DNA of 64,000 nt from the NCBI GenBank assembly GCA_032158295.1, contig CM063253.1:7161001-7225000 (forward strand). Direction: 5' to 3'. The DNA is from Pycnopodia helianthoides. Taxonomy: Eukaryota > Echinodermata > Asteroidea > Forcipulatida > Asteriidae. Made by a program: the position numbers and the translations under genes. Positions 46,301 to 60,400 of this stretch are shown piece after piece. Position 1 is the stretch's first letter. Each line of letters opens with the position of its first letter. The notes under the pieces are model-generated. The model was given only the letters and a program-made list of their open reading frames with translations, ran no database searches and had not been told where the DNA came from.

Positions 46301-49300
46301 ATTTATCCATTTTGGACTCATTGTGCAAGAACACTGCTTTTCAAATTGTTTTTTCAGTGAATCCAAACTGACCAATCTTTTGCGCGATCCGCTCGGAGGC
46401 AACTGTAAGACCAAGGTGATAGTGCATCAGAAGCCCCGATCTGACCCGAGGGTCATCCAGGCTGTGCTGAACGCAGCGGACTACTTTGGGCGGATCGTCA
46501 ATTTCTGTGTGTTGAATGACACTGCTGCACAGGTAGAGTCAAACCTTCTTACCCCTAAATTGGCTCATTCATTCAGCGTTTTTTAATAACTTAACTCTTA
46601 AAGGTAGGGTCATAGATCCGTTTCTGTCAAGGTTATTATTAATGCTTACCAGACCAAGGTTGCCAGCCAAACTACCATGTCACATGTACCATTTGTGACT
46701 GGTATCCTGCTCATTTCTGCTTAGCAAAAAAGTGTTAAGCAATATTTTCTGCTTAAGCAGCTCTATGAAATTGGGCCCTGGTTAACAATGTAACAGAAAA
46801 TCAATATTTAAGGGTTAAAGAAAAATTTATTAGAGCGGAATTTGAACCAACGACCTCCGTACTATGTGCCGGGGCTCTACCAACTGAGCTATCTAGCCCT
46901 ATGTTGGCAGTCTCCCTATAATTTTTGTCATCATCTTTGTTCGGGGTGCCAGTCAAAAGCCATTTAACCTTTAACTGCCGTGTAGCCAGGGATCACACCC
47001 AAGTTCACAGTACAACCTGGGAAGCAGCAGCCAGGATATGACCTTTTAAGGGGATGCAACTTTTTTTTATATCAAGTATCAAGTAATAAACCACAAGGGA
47101 AACTGACTGGGTGGATTTTAAATAGTTTTGGGTTGAACAGAGAAAAATTGAACCAACAACCTCCCGATTAACGTGCCGGCGCTCTACCAACTGAGCTATC
47201 TAGCCCTATGTTGGTGGTCTCCCTATTGTATATTATAAAAATATCATAAAACTCTGTACCTACTCTACTGCCTTTTCTTTTCAAATCTTAGGGTTTGGTC
47301 ACACAGTACCGAGCTCGTCTTCTTGACCTGCAAGCTCAGAAAGGACAGACCGCTGCTCCTCCTGCAATAGACTCTGAGGAACTCATCTCAAACAATGGCA
47401 AACTCGTCAAGGAAAATGTAAGACAAAGGGAGGTCAAGATTCCATACTTTGTAAACTTAGGTCTTAAAGACTGCAAGACTTTGTTCTCATCCAGTTTTCA
47501 ATGGCACAGCTGATTAAGCAAGTCATTGTACCAGACTTTATTCAAATCTAACTCGCAAATGGGACCGTTCATTTCTGTATATTTATCACCATTACACCCA
47601 TACAATCTTGTTAAGTTTTTGCCATGTTATTTCAGGAAAAATTTATCGAAAAATTATTAAGAAACAGAAATATATGGGTCTGGTGAGAATTATAGATTCT
47701 ATGTTAAACACGGGAAACTTTGGAAAATTGCAATTTGGTCTGATACTTTTTCTTTCAGCCTCCTGTTTGAGTGGAATTCAATCAAATCCTTTGGCCATTT
47801 GCGGCCGCTATGGGCAATTTGGTACAAGCCGCTTGCGTCCACTATGGTCCCTAAAGGGTAAAACAAGCATTATGTACTGATATGTGTCATTAAAAAATTG
47901 TGTTTCTCATGATGGTTTTTATCTGGTGATGTCCTCCTCGTTTCTGAACTCCAGATGAAGTTGAGGGAGGAGGAGAGATACCTCAGGAGGAAACTTGACC
48001 AACTCCAGATTCGCCTTAGTGACGTCGCCATGGCAAAGACCGATATGGCATCTAAGCTTATCCTGAACGAAGAGGAAAGGTTGAAGGTTAGTTTAGGCCT
48101 GAATGAGAGATCAGGGGTCTCTTTCACAAAACTCTTCCTAACTTAGGACTAGTCCTAGGCAATGCTCCATTTCCAATGTTGGTTATCGAGATCATTCAGC
48201 TCCACTTTTTCAACAATTTAAACTTCTAAAATTCAACGACCTGTATTACCTTAATTTAGGTAAATTTATGTATAAATACAACCATAATGCATTACCCTTT
48301 TGTTTTAACTCTTTCTTCACCTTAACCTCAAATATTCATTCGTACGATACTCGAAGTACCCGTAGATAGAACATCAATAGAACATCAATAGAACATCATT
48401 GTTTAGAAATAGTCCTGTCCAACGTGGTACTAACTATTGGAATAGTCTCAGCGATTCGTTAAAATCTGCACTTAATTTGTCAAATTTTGCAAAAAAAATG
48501 AAAGCACAGTTCCTTAATTCTTAATTTTTAGAAGAACAGGTATGACATATTTCCGGATGATGTTTTGTCTTATGTAAGTCAGTGTTGTGATAATCTGTTG
48601 GTGTGTTATTTGTTGTTTGTCTGTCCGTATAGGTACGGGAACAAAAGCTTTTGCTTCACCCTATGCCTAAATGTTGTCCTGCTGGTGATTATTTATTTAA
48701 CTTTTGTGTAAATTGTTATTGTCTCTACTACTTCTCTGGTTTGCCTTTATATTCATTATCGTGTACCTTAACTTTAACGATATACACAAATGTAATCTTT
48801 TTGGCAACATTGAAATACATGTAATTGTAAGTAAGTAAATGCCAAGAGATAGGACTAGTCTTAAGTTCAGACCAGTTACTGGCCCTAACTTCAGATAAGA
48901 CTAGTCTTATCTCTTTGTGAAATCAGCCCCTGGTGTCGTTAATGTGATGGAATTCATAAATATTCAACATGAAACAGCAGCATCTCATACATATGCATGA
49001 GATGGGTCATTCAGGTGTAGTGATTGTGATGCGTTGGACCGAATCAGAGACTTTCTTGGATGCTAGGTGGCAGCAGACTTAATGGCAGGTAAATCTATTG
49101 ATTCGGGGAAATTCGCGCATGCTCAGAGCTGTCTGCTGCCTCCTAGCATCCCAAAGTCTCACAGTGTTCAGCGAGCTAATTTGTTTTTGTTCAGTGAGTT
49201 ATCTTACTTGACAAAAAAAATAAATAGCTGAATTTTCTTTATTCGTTGTTATATTCGTCAGGTATCTAAGATGTTGGTGGATCTTCAGATTGGGAACAGT

Positions 49301-51351
49301 AAGATTAAGGAGAACGCATCCCAAGAGGCTTTCGAGTTGAACAATAGGGTAAGACACTTCAGAAGGTGATTCATCTAATAACCCCAATGATCCCACTTCA
49401 CTTTCAGAATAATCCTCCCCACAACATCAGGGCCATATTTCATGGCTCTGCTTACCGCAAAATTCTGCGCTTACGGAGCCCTTGTAGCACATAATTCTAT
49501 GATACGTAAGCGCAGAAGTCCGCGGTAAGCAGAGCCATGAAATTGGGCCCTGCTCTTCAACCTCAGCCACTACATTTAAGAAATTGCTCCAAGCTGAACT
49601 GTATCGATTCTGAAGTTATGTTCCATCTTCCCAGCCTCTCTATCGGGTACCTGGAGTTTATGAACTGAATAAATACTTATTGGCCGAGCCGCCCAGATCA
49701 TCTTTACTATAATTGCTTCTCTCAACCCAGGTGTATAAATCAGAATCTGAGAGAGACGAGACTGTAATGCAAATTGGATTAACCCGTTAGCGCTAGTTTT
49801 AGCAGCTTGGGGTTGTATGCTCTCCCAGGAGTTGAGAAAGTTGTAGGACTTGGTCTGAGTTTGCCTGATGAACGAGGATAATGATGGGAGGTCAGGTTGG
49901 GCGTAGTAGTATCTTTCTTGCCTTCCATCTCGGGGACCCTGGTTCGAATCCCGCCATGGGCACTATGTGAATTTGGTTTTCAGTCCATAGATGTTTTTTT
50001 TTTGTGGAATGATTTTATGTTTTTTGTTTCCACATCTAAAACTGAAACTTCTTTCTTTGTCTTCTCTCCATTGGGTTCTTGGCTAGTATAGTGATTGAGT
50101 TTGCTTTTATGAGAGTCCTGGGCCCAATTTCATAGAGCTGCTTAAAGCACAAAAAGTAGCTAAGCACAACAAAATTATGCTTACCAAAATAAGGTTACCA
50201 GCCAAAATACCATCTCTCATGTGCTATCTGTGGCTGGTGTCCTGCTTATTTTTGCTGAGCAGAAATTGTTTAAGCAGTATTTTCTGCTTATAGCAGCTCT
50301 ATGAAGTTGGGCCCTGGGCTTTACAACCAGAATTTAAAAATGAAAGGGCCTTGATGTAGCTACTAGGATATGTGCGCTCCATAAAAAAAACACGTATTGT
50401 TATTATTGTTATTATTAACTTTTGGTTTGGGGTTGAACAAAGAAAAATTGACTATTAAAGGAACATTACAGAACTGGTTAGAAAAAAACTTGTAAAATAT
50501 ACTTTTTGATCACAGGTTTACATAAAACTTACACGGTCTAATAATGATGATAGTAGAAAACATCCCTTGAAATATTTCTGTCTGAAATGCCATATTTGAT
50601 GAGAAATTAATAAACTAATTTTCCGATAGGAGTTTATCGCTCAGTGAGCGTTTTATTCATTTGTTGAATCTATATGATTGCATGCAAATGTGTAATTGGT
50701 TTTTCACTATTTTCTCGTGACCCAGATGGCCGATTGATCTCAAACTTCTACAGGTTTGTCAGTTTATGTATATGGTGGACTACATAAAGTGCTAACACTG
50801 CCAGCAACTGTTTTGTTAGCAAAAACCAATTCTGTAATGTTCCTTTAACTTTTGTAAATGATTGGTTTTTCCTTCTCTATGGGCAGTTGATGAGTCTCGA
50901 TGGGGACTACAGGCAAGCGTTGATCGTTAAGGACCAGCACGCCAAGGAAGCCAAGATGTACCGGGATAGGTTGGATCTCATCGAGAGGGAACGACACGAG
51001 CTGGCCGACAAGTATGTCATGATTAAAGCGGACTACAAGGCTCTCTCTCAGAAATACGACACCGAGGTCGGAACTTTTATTTGAGCACTTTTTATATTGA
51101 AAATGTATCATTCTTGTCAATTTTTTTGTTTTACAATGTATTGTTCGAATGATTGATTACTCCTGTATTGTTGATAACTACCCTTTGCTGTGTGTTGTTT
51201 ATTTTGGGGCGGGGGTTAAAGTTTGCACATGAACAAACATTGTTTTTTCCAAATCCTGGACTTATTCTTTTTTATTACACCTTTTAGAGACCTTTGATTT
51301 TGTCCTTTGTGTTTCTAACCTCTTATGGTTAAACCAGCCCCTTGCCTTTAG

Positions 51352-51444
<93 letters not shown>

Positions 51445-54400
51445 TCATCTGTATCCACTTGACTGCTTCTGTTACACCAGTAAACCTGTTTATGTGTATA
51501 GAGCATTCCAGAAAGACTCTGCTAGGGTTGAAACATTAAAAAAAAAAAAAGCCAATTCAAGATGTGACCTTTGCTATGAGCTTTTTGGGGTTGATTGGAA
51601 TTTGGTCAAGTTTTGCGTCCGTTTGCCGTCGCTATGGACATTTTGGTGAAAGCCGCTGTGGTCTCTGAAAGGTTGATGGTGTTCTTTTCTTTGTTTCTTT
51701 GTTGTGTAATTCTACTTACGATAGTTTAAATTTTTCCGCTTCACTCTTTCTAACTTTTGTTATTATTGAATGGGATAAATTGAGATAAAAATAGAGGTAT
51801 ATCTATTTTTTTTGGGGGGGGGGGGATCATCAGTACGGACCAGAGGTTTCTTTTCCTGCTTTTCACCTCTGTGGACTCCGGTTCGAATCCCACCTCAGAC
51901 CGGAGCCTTGCATGTGGATTGGGTTTTCAGTCCCTACCTGATTGCGAGGGTTTTCCCTATTTGGGGTTTTCCTCCCACGTCTAAAACTGAACATTTCTTC
52001 TCGTTTCCTATCCATCCTGTTATTTTTGTGCTAATCGTGCTGTTTGATATGTAAATAAAAAAATTATTTTTTAATAACAAATATTAAAATGACTTAATAG
52101 ATTTGTCAATATTTGCAAACTGTTCACAGGTGAGCAGGAATCAGAACCTGGGATTGGAATTACTGAATCTCCTCAACGCTAAAGTGACCCTCCTCAAACA
52201 AGAGGAGAATCTGGCCAGAGCATCCAACCACAAGAGAGAACAGACCACTGAGGAGCTGAGACGAGCTAAAGACATCGCCTTGGGGCTCAGTAGCAAAAAA
52301 GAAAGAGTGAGTAACCTTTTAGACGAGGCGTTGTAGAAAAGGGAGCTATGCTTTAACCCTGGTGTCCGCCAACTTAGAATATTTACGCGCGTCCCCCAGG
52401 GTGCCCACGCGGTAGGCGTTTTATGTTGGGGTGTAAATTGACACATGAAACAGCCACAGGGTAAAAAAAGAAACAAGGGGTCGATTTCACAAAACTCTTC
52501 CTAACTTAGGACTAGACCTAGGCAATGCTAAGAGATAGGACTAGTCCTAAGTTAGGACCAGTACTTAGGACTAGTCCTATCTCTTAGCATTGCCTAGGAC
52601 TCGTCCTAAGTTAGGAAGAGTTTTGTGAAATCGACCCCAGGTCACCTACATTGTATAATTACCCTGAGGGTATTTCTGGGTCAGGATTGTAAACAGCTGT
52701 GGTTTCCATTCAGATGACATACAGATGGCAGACAGCTTGTTGATACAGAGGCCGCAAGTTACTGCACAAATGAATGCTGCCTTGGCTCCACCCACATTTG
52801 TGACAACTGGCCCACTCTGCCCAACCTGGCCCAACCTCCAGGGCAAAATCGGTTCAGCCACTTTGTTAAGGACTGTTCAGGGTTGGATGAAAATTAATTT
52901 CAGCGAAATTGAACAAAAAAAAGTGTATTAATTAACAAAAATTTTTAAAAAGTGCCTACGACGTGAGCACTTTCGGTGACAGCAGGGTTAAAATCACCTA
53001 GTATTTATTTATATTCAAGAAGGCCTTGAAGACCCATCTTTTTAAACAGTAACTCCTTTGCATACCCTCTGGTTTTGTTGTATTTTTAGCCTAGTTGTAT
53101 TGTTTTAACTGTAAATAGCCAGATGCTGAGGATCTTGCCTGAGGGTGAATGGTGCTGGTAACCTCTCCCCAGATGCTAAGGATCTTGGCTGAGGGTGAAT
53201 GGTGCTGGTAACCTCTCCCCTCTTGTGATGTTTTTGTTTCTTACTAAATTCCTATATTTTATTGTTAAAGGAACATTACAGAATTGTTTTTTGCAAACAA
53301 AACAGTTGCTGACTGTGTAATCACTTTATGTAATCTACCATATACATAAACTGACAAACCTGTAGAAGTTTGAGATCGATCGGCCATCTGGGTCACGAGA
53401 AAATAGTGAAAAACCGATTACACATTTGCACGAAATCATATAGATTAAAAAAAAGGAATAAAACGCTCACTAAGCGATTAACTCCAATCGGAAAATTAGT
53501 TTATTCATTTCTCATTAAATATGGCGTTTCAGTCAGAAATATTTCAAGGGATGTTTTCTACTGTCATCATCATTAGACCGTTTTATGTAAATCTGTGATC
53601 AAAAAGTATATTTTACAAGTTTTTTTCTTACCAATTCTGTAATGTTCCTTTAAGTATTTTATTGCTTGTCTGCTTATTGTTAGTTTTTATGAGTGATTTT
53701 TATCTGTAATATGTAGTTGCTGTTTATGTATTTTGTGAAGCTCTTTGAGGCCTGGCATAAGGCGCTATATATAAATGCTTTGTTATCATTGTTATTATTG
53801 TTAAATAAGGGATTAAAAGAGTGGGCAAGGTCTTTAAGGGTCTTTTTGGGGCAGTCAGGTTGGCGTAGTGGTATCTTGCCTTGCCTTCTACCTCTGGGGA
53901 CCCCGGTTCAAATCACCCTGGGGCACTACGTGGATTGGGTTTTTTCAGTCCCTGCCTGATTACGTGGGTTTTCCCCTGGAATATTTCTTTGGGGTTGTCC
54001 TCCCACACCTAAAACTAAAACTTCCTTCATTGTCTTCTCTCCACGTGGTTCTTGGCTAGTATAGTGATTATTAAGTTCGCTTTCTGAGAGTCCTTGGCTT
54101 CACAACCAGAATTAATAAATGAAAATGAAAAAGCTTGCTTAATTACAACCGGCAGGGTCGTGGCCGTGCGATAAAGGACCAAATCGAAGGTGAGGTCCTT
54201 TATTGCATGGCCACGACCCTGTTTTAAACAGATGTTCAAGTGTCAGTCACCACTGTTATTCCCATTTATAAATACCTTTCCGGTACAAACATAAAAATTA
54301 AAAGTTAAGAGCAAATCTGACGGTTGGCCCCAGCTCACCTCCACATTGCTGTGTTGAATTTACCCATGTTGAGCATTAAGTAGCTCCTCGCTTAAGTGAA

Positions 54401-57400
54401 ATTTGCGCACTTTATACTCAGGATTTCCTGAGTCCTATGAAGAAAAAAACACACAGGCGTATAACTCAGATGGGATTCAAACCCATGACCTTTGCCATTC
54501 AAGAGCATACAGTGCTATATACACATGAACCTTTTGTCAAGGCCTCCGGTCTTGGAGCTGCGATCCCAAGCGACTGAAATGGGAGACCACGCACGCGAGT
54601 GGCGAAGCCACTAGGGCCTTTTCCAACTTGTTTGTGGTTTCAAATGCGTTTCTTTATAATCTCGACTTTTGCTACTCGAAACGGTAGCAAAAGTCCAAAC
54701 CAATCAGAAGTGCATAACGCACGTTTCATACTTCATGAATAATTCATTACAAAAACGGCAAACAAGTTGGAAAAGGCCCTCGTGGCTTTGCCACTCGGCT
54801 CGCGCGCGTGGTCTCTTGTTCTAGACACTCCACTGTTTACAAAGCTGTCCAAGCCACGATGGCCTTGACAAAAGGCTATATACACATCGGTGTAAGAGCA
54901 AAATCCAAATATATGTCTATTTGGTAACGAAATTACTGTGATTCGTAGGGCTGAAGATACCTGTATAGAGATATATGATGAAGAAATGTTTAGTTTTAGA
55001 TGTGGGCAGAAAACCCCAAAAAGGGAAACCCACACAATCAGGTAGGGAAAAAAAAAACCCAATCCACATGCAAGGCCCCGGTTAGGGATTCGAACCGGGC
55101 TCAACAGACGCAAAAGGCAGGGAAGAGAACCTGAATACTTTGGGATTCAAGCAAATAATTTCCATCACTGCTTTTTAAACCTGGGCCCCAATATCATGGC
55201 TCAGCTTACTGCGGAATTCTGCGCTTACAACCCTGTAGAATTATGAGCTTCAAAGGGCTTGGTAAGCACAGAGTCATGCAGTAAGCAGAGCCATGAACTT
55301 GGACCCTATGTCGTATTTGGCGTCTATCGCCAAATGGTGATATTGAGTCTGGAGTCACTTGCAGCATAAAGAGGGACAGGACACACAGGTCAAGCTTGGT
55401 TCGGTGCAGGATTCAGACTGCCCGCCTCGTGGACAGCCCGCAAACTGGCCACGCATGCCGTCGCGCCTGACTGCCTTTATTACGTCAGATTTTACCACAC
55501 CTACATGGTCTTCTACCTGAAGAATAAACTATCCCATTGAAGTGATTCATGTGTGTCAGTGTATTTAATTGTTTGAGTTTTTTTTTTTCTCAGGCTGATG
55601 AAATAGGAGCATCTGAGATGGACAGAGAAGAATTGCAGAATAAGGTACTTAGAAACTGAGCAAATAAAACTTACTTTTAAATCTCAGTATAAAATATCAA
55701 TGAGATTAGGATTTTCAGCTTAATTATATATTGACTGATATGCACTCACTCACTCACTCACTCTACAGACATCTGGGGTCCGTCGCGCTGATCTCCTAAG
55801 CCAATCAGAGAAAAACAGTTCAACATCGATCCCGGTGATCTCCACTCTTCGTTTTCACTTATCAGTGGGTCCGCTGGCCAAATGCAAGTTAAAACACCTG
55901 CGGACTCTTCAAAATTGTGCCCTAGTGATCTGACTGGCAAGTTCAGCGTTTAATTCGAAGCATATAAAAGCTGACCTACTAGTGAAATGGCAAGTTAAAT
56001 GGTCCCACCGACTAGTCCCTGAAAAAGCTAAGGGGAAACCCCGCCTGTGGGCTAAGAAGCTTTTATTCCCACGGTCAGAATGAAGTGTTTCTTAAGATGC
56101 TTTGTAGGATTTAAAGCTTTGCATGGTGGAAGTATAACTAAGAGAGGTTTGTGGTGACACCATGTTAAAATCTCTTTTGAGTAACTGTTGGTTCTGAAAG
56201 GAACCGGTGGATATAACGACTCAACGTTTCGATCAGTATGCTCTGAGCGTCTTCAGGAGAATGCTGGACTCTGTTGCTGGATGCTGCTTATGTACTTACT
56301 GCCTTGTAGGGGATTAAGATGCTTTGATATCTTTGTGTTTTTCTTGTTTCAGTTGTTCAGCACTCGAGACAGAATGAAGAGTAAATTTGATGAGATGAGA
56401 AATCAGTATGACGAGCAACAGGACAAACTCCAGACCCGAATGTAAGTGAGAAAAAACAACCATCCTTTCATAAGGATTGGTTAAATAATAATAATAATAG
56501 CTGTATTTATAAAGCGCCTTTTGCCAAAGGATACAAGGCGCTGATATTTTCTACCTGCCATGTATGTGGAGCTACGTTTTTAAAGTATGAGACCTATGCA
56601 TTTTTAGCACCATGTAATGGTATACAAGGTGCTGTGGCGCAATATGCTGCCAATCAAACCAGGAACATCAGGGCGAACCCCTTCTCTTTCGATAAGTGTA
56701 CTGGGTTATTTTACGTGCATTACACAACACACGGGACCTACGGCTTTACGTTCCATCCGAAGGACGCAGCAATAATGGTTAAGTGTCTTGCTGAAGGACA
56801 CAAGTGTCACGACTGGGATTCGAACCCACACTCTGCTGATCAGAAACACTAGAGCTTGAGTCCGGTGTTCTTATCCGCTCGGCCACGACACGCCATATGG
56901 GTGTGTACAACATGGGTAAGACTAAAAATATAAATGTTCACAGATTTGCACATAAATTACATGGTATGAAGATGGTCATGGTGGAAAACTCCCCTTGAAA
57001 TAGTTTTGCTTGAAATGTTTTTTAGAAATTAGTAAAAATTAATTAGTTTTTATCACGGTGATAAAATCCGATGTTTAAAAAACATATAAAGGGGTCTTTT
57101 ACTGTTTTCTTGTGACTCTGATGACCGATTGAGCTTAAATTTTCACAGGTTTGTTACTTCATGGATATGTTGGGTTGCACAAAGTGTGGATACTGGTATT
57201 TGACACTTACCATTGTTGTACACATGCTTTGAAACCTTCGGTGACACCCTTGGAATCTACGCACACACTTGCACCTGGGTACCGTTTCCAACAGTACATT
57301 TTATGGTAGCATGTCATATTTTGTGTTTGGGTGAACAATCCCCTTTCAAGTAGCCTAAACCATCTGATAAGAGCCTTTTGACTCAACAACACACAAATTC

Positions 57401-60400
57401 CAACTCGCCAAGCCATGTGGAAGCCATCTTTCGAAGAGATGATTGATTTCAGTTTCTATTAGCCGAAGGCTTTTGATATTTCCTGTGGGAATTAGTCTGT
57501 AGCATCTTGCAACACTGACAAGGTGCTATAAGTGTCATCATTCAAAAGAAATTCTTAAGGCTGTTAGCTCTTTCGCTACGGTGAGCCGCTCACAGCGGCT
57601 CACAGAAATGTCCCGTTCCCTTCGGAAAGCCACTGTGAGCGGCTCGTTGACGTCACTGTAGATACTCGGGGCATCCCCATGACGTGTGCCTTTTTTGCAT
57701 AATTTATGCTGTATTGCCATCTGGATGACCTCTGACCCTAGTTGCAGCGGCTTTGAGTCGCTGCCTTTGGCTTTCCATCGCGCCAAGGGTATTATTGACA
57801 CATTAGATGGCGGCGTCCAATAATTAATTCCGTACAAACCGCGCGAAATTCGAAAATTCTATTACGGAGTGAAAGAGTTAAGGTTCATACTCGCTGCGTT
57901 TTCACTGCGTACGCAGCACGCTGCGTACGCAGCACGTGGACCCATTTACAGCAGTCCGCAGTGTGTAAATGGAAGTACAGTGCATAATCATAATGCGCAT
58001 CTGCGTCACAAACTATTTTTTGAAAAGAAAATTAAGTTGTACACACTAATCGGATGCGTAGTCGGACAAGTTGAAATATTTTGTCTGATGCTTATACGCG
58101 GTGGCGGTGAATGATTGCAAATATGATTATAGAAGATGAAAACCATGCACCTATTTCCAAATCTGTGTAACACAAGTTTGAAAGAACACTGAGATGTACA
58201 GAGGGCAGTGATTTAATAGAAGAAAATTGGGAAAGTGCGGTAAAGATTGGAAGGAAAGCAAGGACAAATCAATCAAATTATGCAGGAAAAGATTCTTGCT
58301 CTGGACAAAAGTCTGTACACAAGTTAGCGCGTTCCGTACACGAACGCAATCTTTATGAGTATCAATTTTTTTTTTGATTAAGTAAAACAATAAATTTGAA
58401 TTCACATTGTCGGATGCGTGCGCGCAGTCGTAGCAAGTATGAAAGGGCCTTTACTTGCAGTCAAAATTATTGAGCGCTTTAAAATGCCTGTGATATAGCG
58501 CTATATAAACAGTATGTAGTAGTATCTGGGCCCAATTTCATAGAGCTGCTTAAGCACAAAAAGTAGCTAAGCACAACAAGATCATGCTTACCAGACTAAG
58601 GTTACCAGCCAAAATACCATGTCACATGTACCATCTGTGACTGGTGTCAAGCTTATTTCTGCTTGAGCAGCTCTATAAAATTTGGCCCTGATGAACTTGT
58701 GAGAATATTTCATCGGTTTTTCATAACTATGTCTTTACTCTGCATTTTTTCAATTCCTCTTAATCTTAGAGTGGAGTTAAACACAGCTCTGAAGAAAGCC
58801 CGCCAGACTACACGTGATTCCCAGCACAAACTTGCTCAACAGGAAGTGGTAAATAGTGCAGATTCTTTCAACTAGATTCACATTTTTATCTGAAAGCTCA
58901 ATGATAAAATACTAATCTTCCAGAGAAATATTTCCATCTGAATTACTGTCAGAGTCAGGGAACTGGTATATATGAAGACCTTCTGCAAATCAGCTGTTGC
59001 TTATTGTGATTGTTACCCAATACAAGGTGCACCAAATCCCTAACGGTACTCAAATTGTTTTTCCCTATTTTCACTAATCTGATGGAATTTTCACAGTTTG
59101 TTGTATGGTTTTTTTCATTGAAAATTAGTGGATGGGAGTTGAGTTACATTTCCACAAAAACAATGATTTCTCGTGTCTTGGCCTTGGCTTTGTGAACAAA
59201 GATTGTATTGAGGCGATCCTCTCCTGGTGGTTGAGGCACTCTGGTCGCTGACAAAGGCCTTCACGGGAAAAGGCAGGTCCTGCTTCAGTGGCTGCAGGGG
59301 AAGCTATGCTAAGAGGAATTAGATGCTGTGTCAGCAGACCGGTTTTTGGCTACGCTGCCTCTTCTCTATGCGGCCCTAGTTAGAGAGTGTGGGCGCCATG
59401 CTTTCCTGTCGGCTGCCAGGGTTGTCCATTGATGATGGTCTATATGCTTTAGAAGGAGACTGTGCAAGTCTCGCGCTCATTCGAACTTCGGGGACCATAG
59501 TGGTCCCAACCATATGAAGTTTTACGTGGGCGAGATTTTGTTACATTCAATTATTTTAGTTTAATGAAGTTTATGACTCCGAAAATTAGCCTATGTTGTT
59601 GTGAATGTTAATACTAGTGATAAAAAAGTATGAAAGTAAAATCAATTCAACAATATAACGAAGAAAACCCGAGAATTAAACTTGACCTCAGCTTCCGGTT
59701 ACTGGAAAAATTAAGAATTTTGTGCTCACCTCCGATAACAAAACTTATGTAAACGCTTGTTTTGGATGCGCGATGATAATTGCCAGATGCTGTAATTGCA
59801 ACGCGAGGCCTTTTCATTGCAGTTTATGGTTGTTGAGGCGTCAGCGTTCTCTAAAAACTGCACCAGCCGTAAATTTTACGCCGGTGTGACCTTCGCGAAT
59901 CCGCATAAGGGGTTTCTAAAAAGTTAAGATCAAATAAGCATCCTTGTCCCAGAGTTTTAATTATGTTTAAATAATAATTAACAAATTATTTGTGTATTTA
60001 TTATAAAAGCTAAAACTAATTTCATAAAAATTGTACTGAGTATTTTTGTTGTTCAGATTTTGTCATCAGATATAATTTAAAACACAGATTTGATTTCAGA
60101 AAAAAATATGTTCTTCGTTTGACGTGTTTTCTCGTTCCGATACGCGCAAGACTTGCACAGACTATTGAGGGAGTCTTTGTACCTCTTATGTTGCGCTCTT
60201 CTATTACGATTGCCAGTGGACAGTTCACCAAACAGTACAACCGTTAGGAGGCGGTAGTCAGCCAACCTGGCTACATGACCTGCCCAACACAACTGTTTCT
60301 TTTGCAACATTACTTCCTTTAACCCTTTCATGCTCCATTTATTTTTGTGATAAGTTGATCATATGGACACAATAATTGTTAACTTGATTTTTGTAAATTG

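Larger units (their letters stand above)
53014..53830 (+). repeat. LINE 3' end (RT C-terminus plus tail), interrupted by a TTAA MITE
   Basis: FKKALKTHLFKQ and stop (53014-53052) is the usual C-terminus of CR1/L2-type LINEs. The tail ends with GGCGCTATATATAAATGC and TTATTATTG repeats. MITE copy 3 (53269-53649) interrupts the 3' tail. A 2 x 50-base direct duplication lies at 53121-53220. Confidence 0.7.

Noticed and set aside
46832..47207. True tRNA genes
   Set aside because: A and B boxes are present, but acceptor stems do not pair, variants sit in families and anticodon arms are degraded. They are SINE heads. The same holds for 3792-3863, 34307-34370, 40900-40970 and 49895-49960.
51342..51539. 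Ser/Leu repeat protein
   Set aside because: It is a translation of the (CT)n microsatellite.
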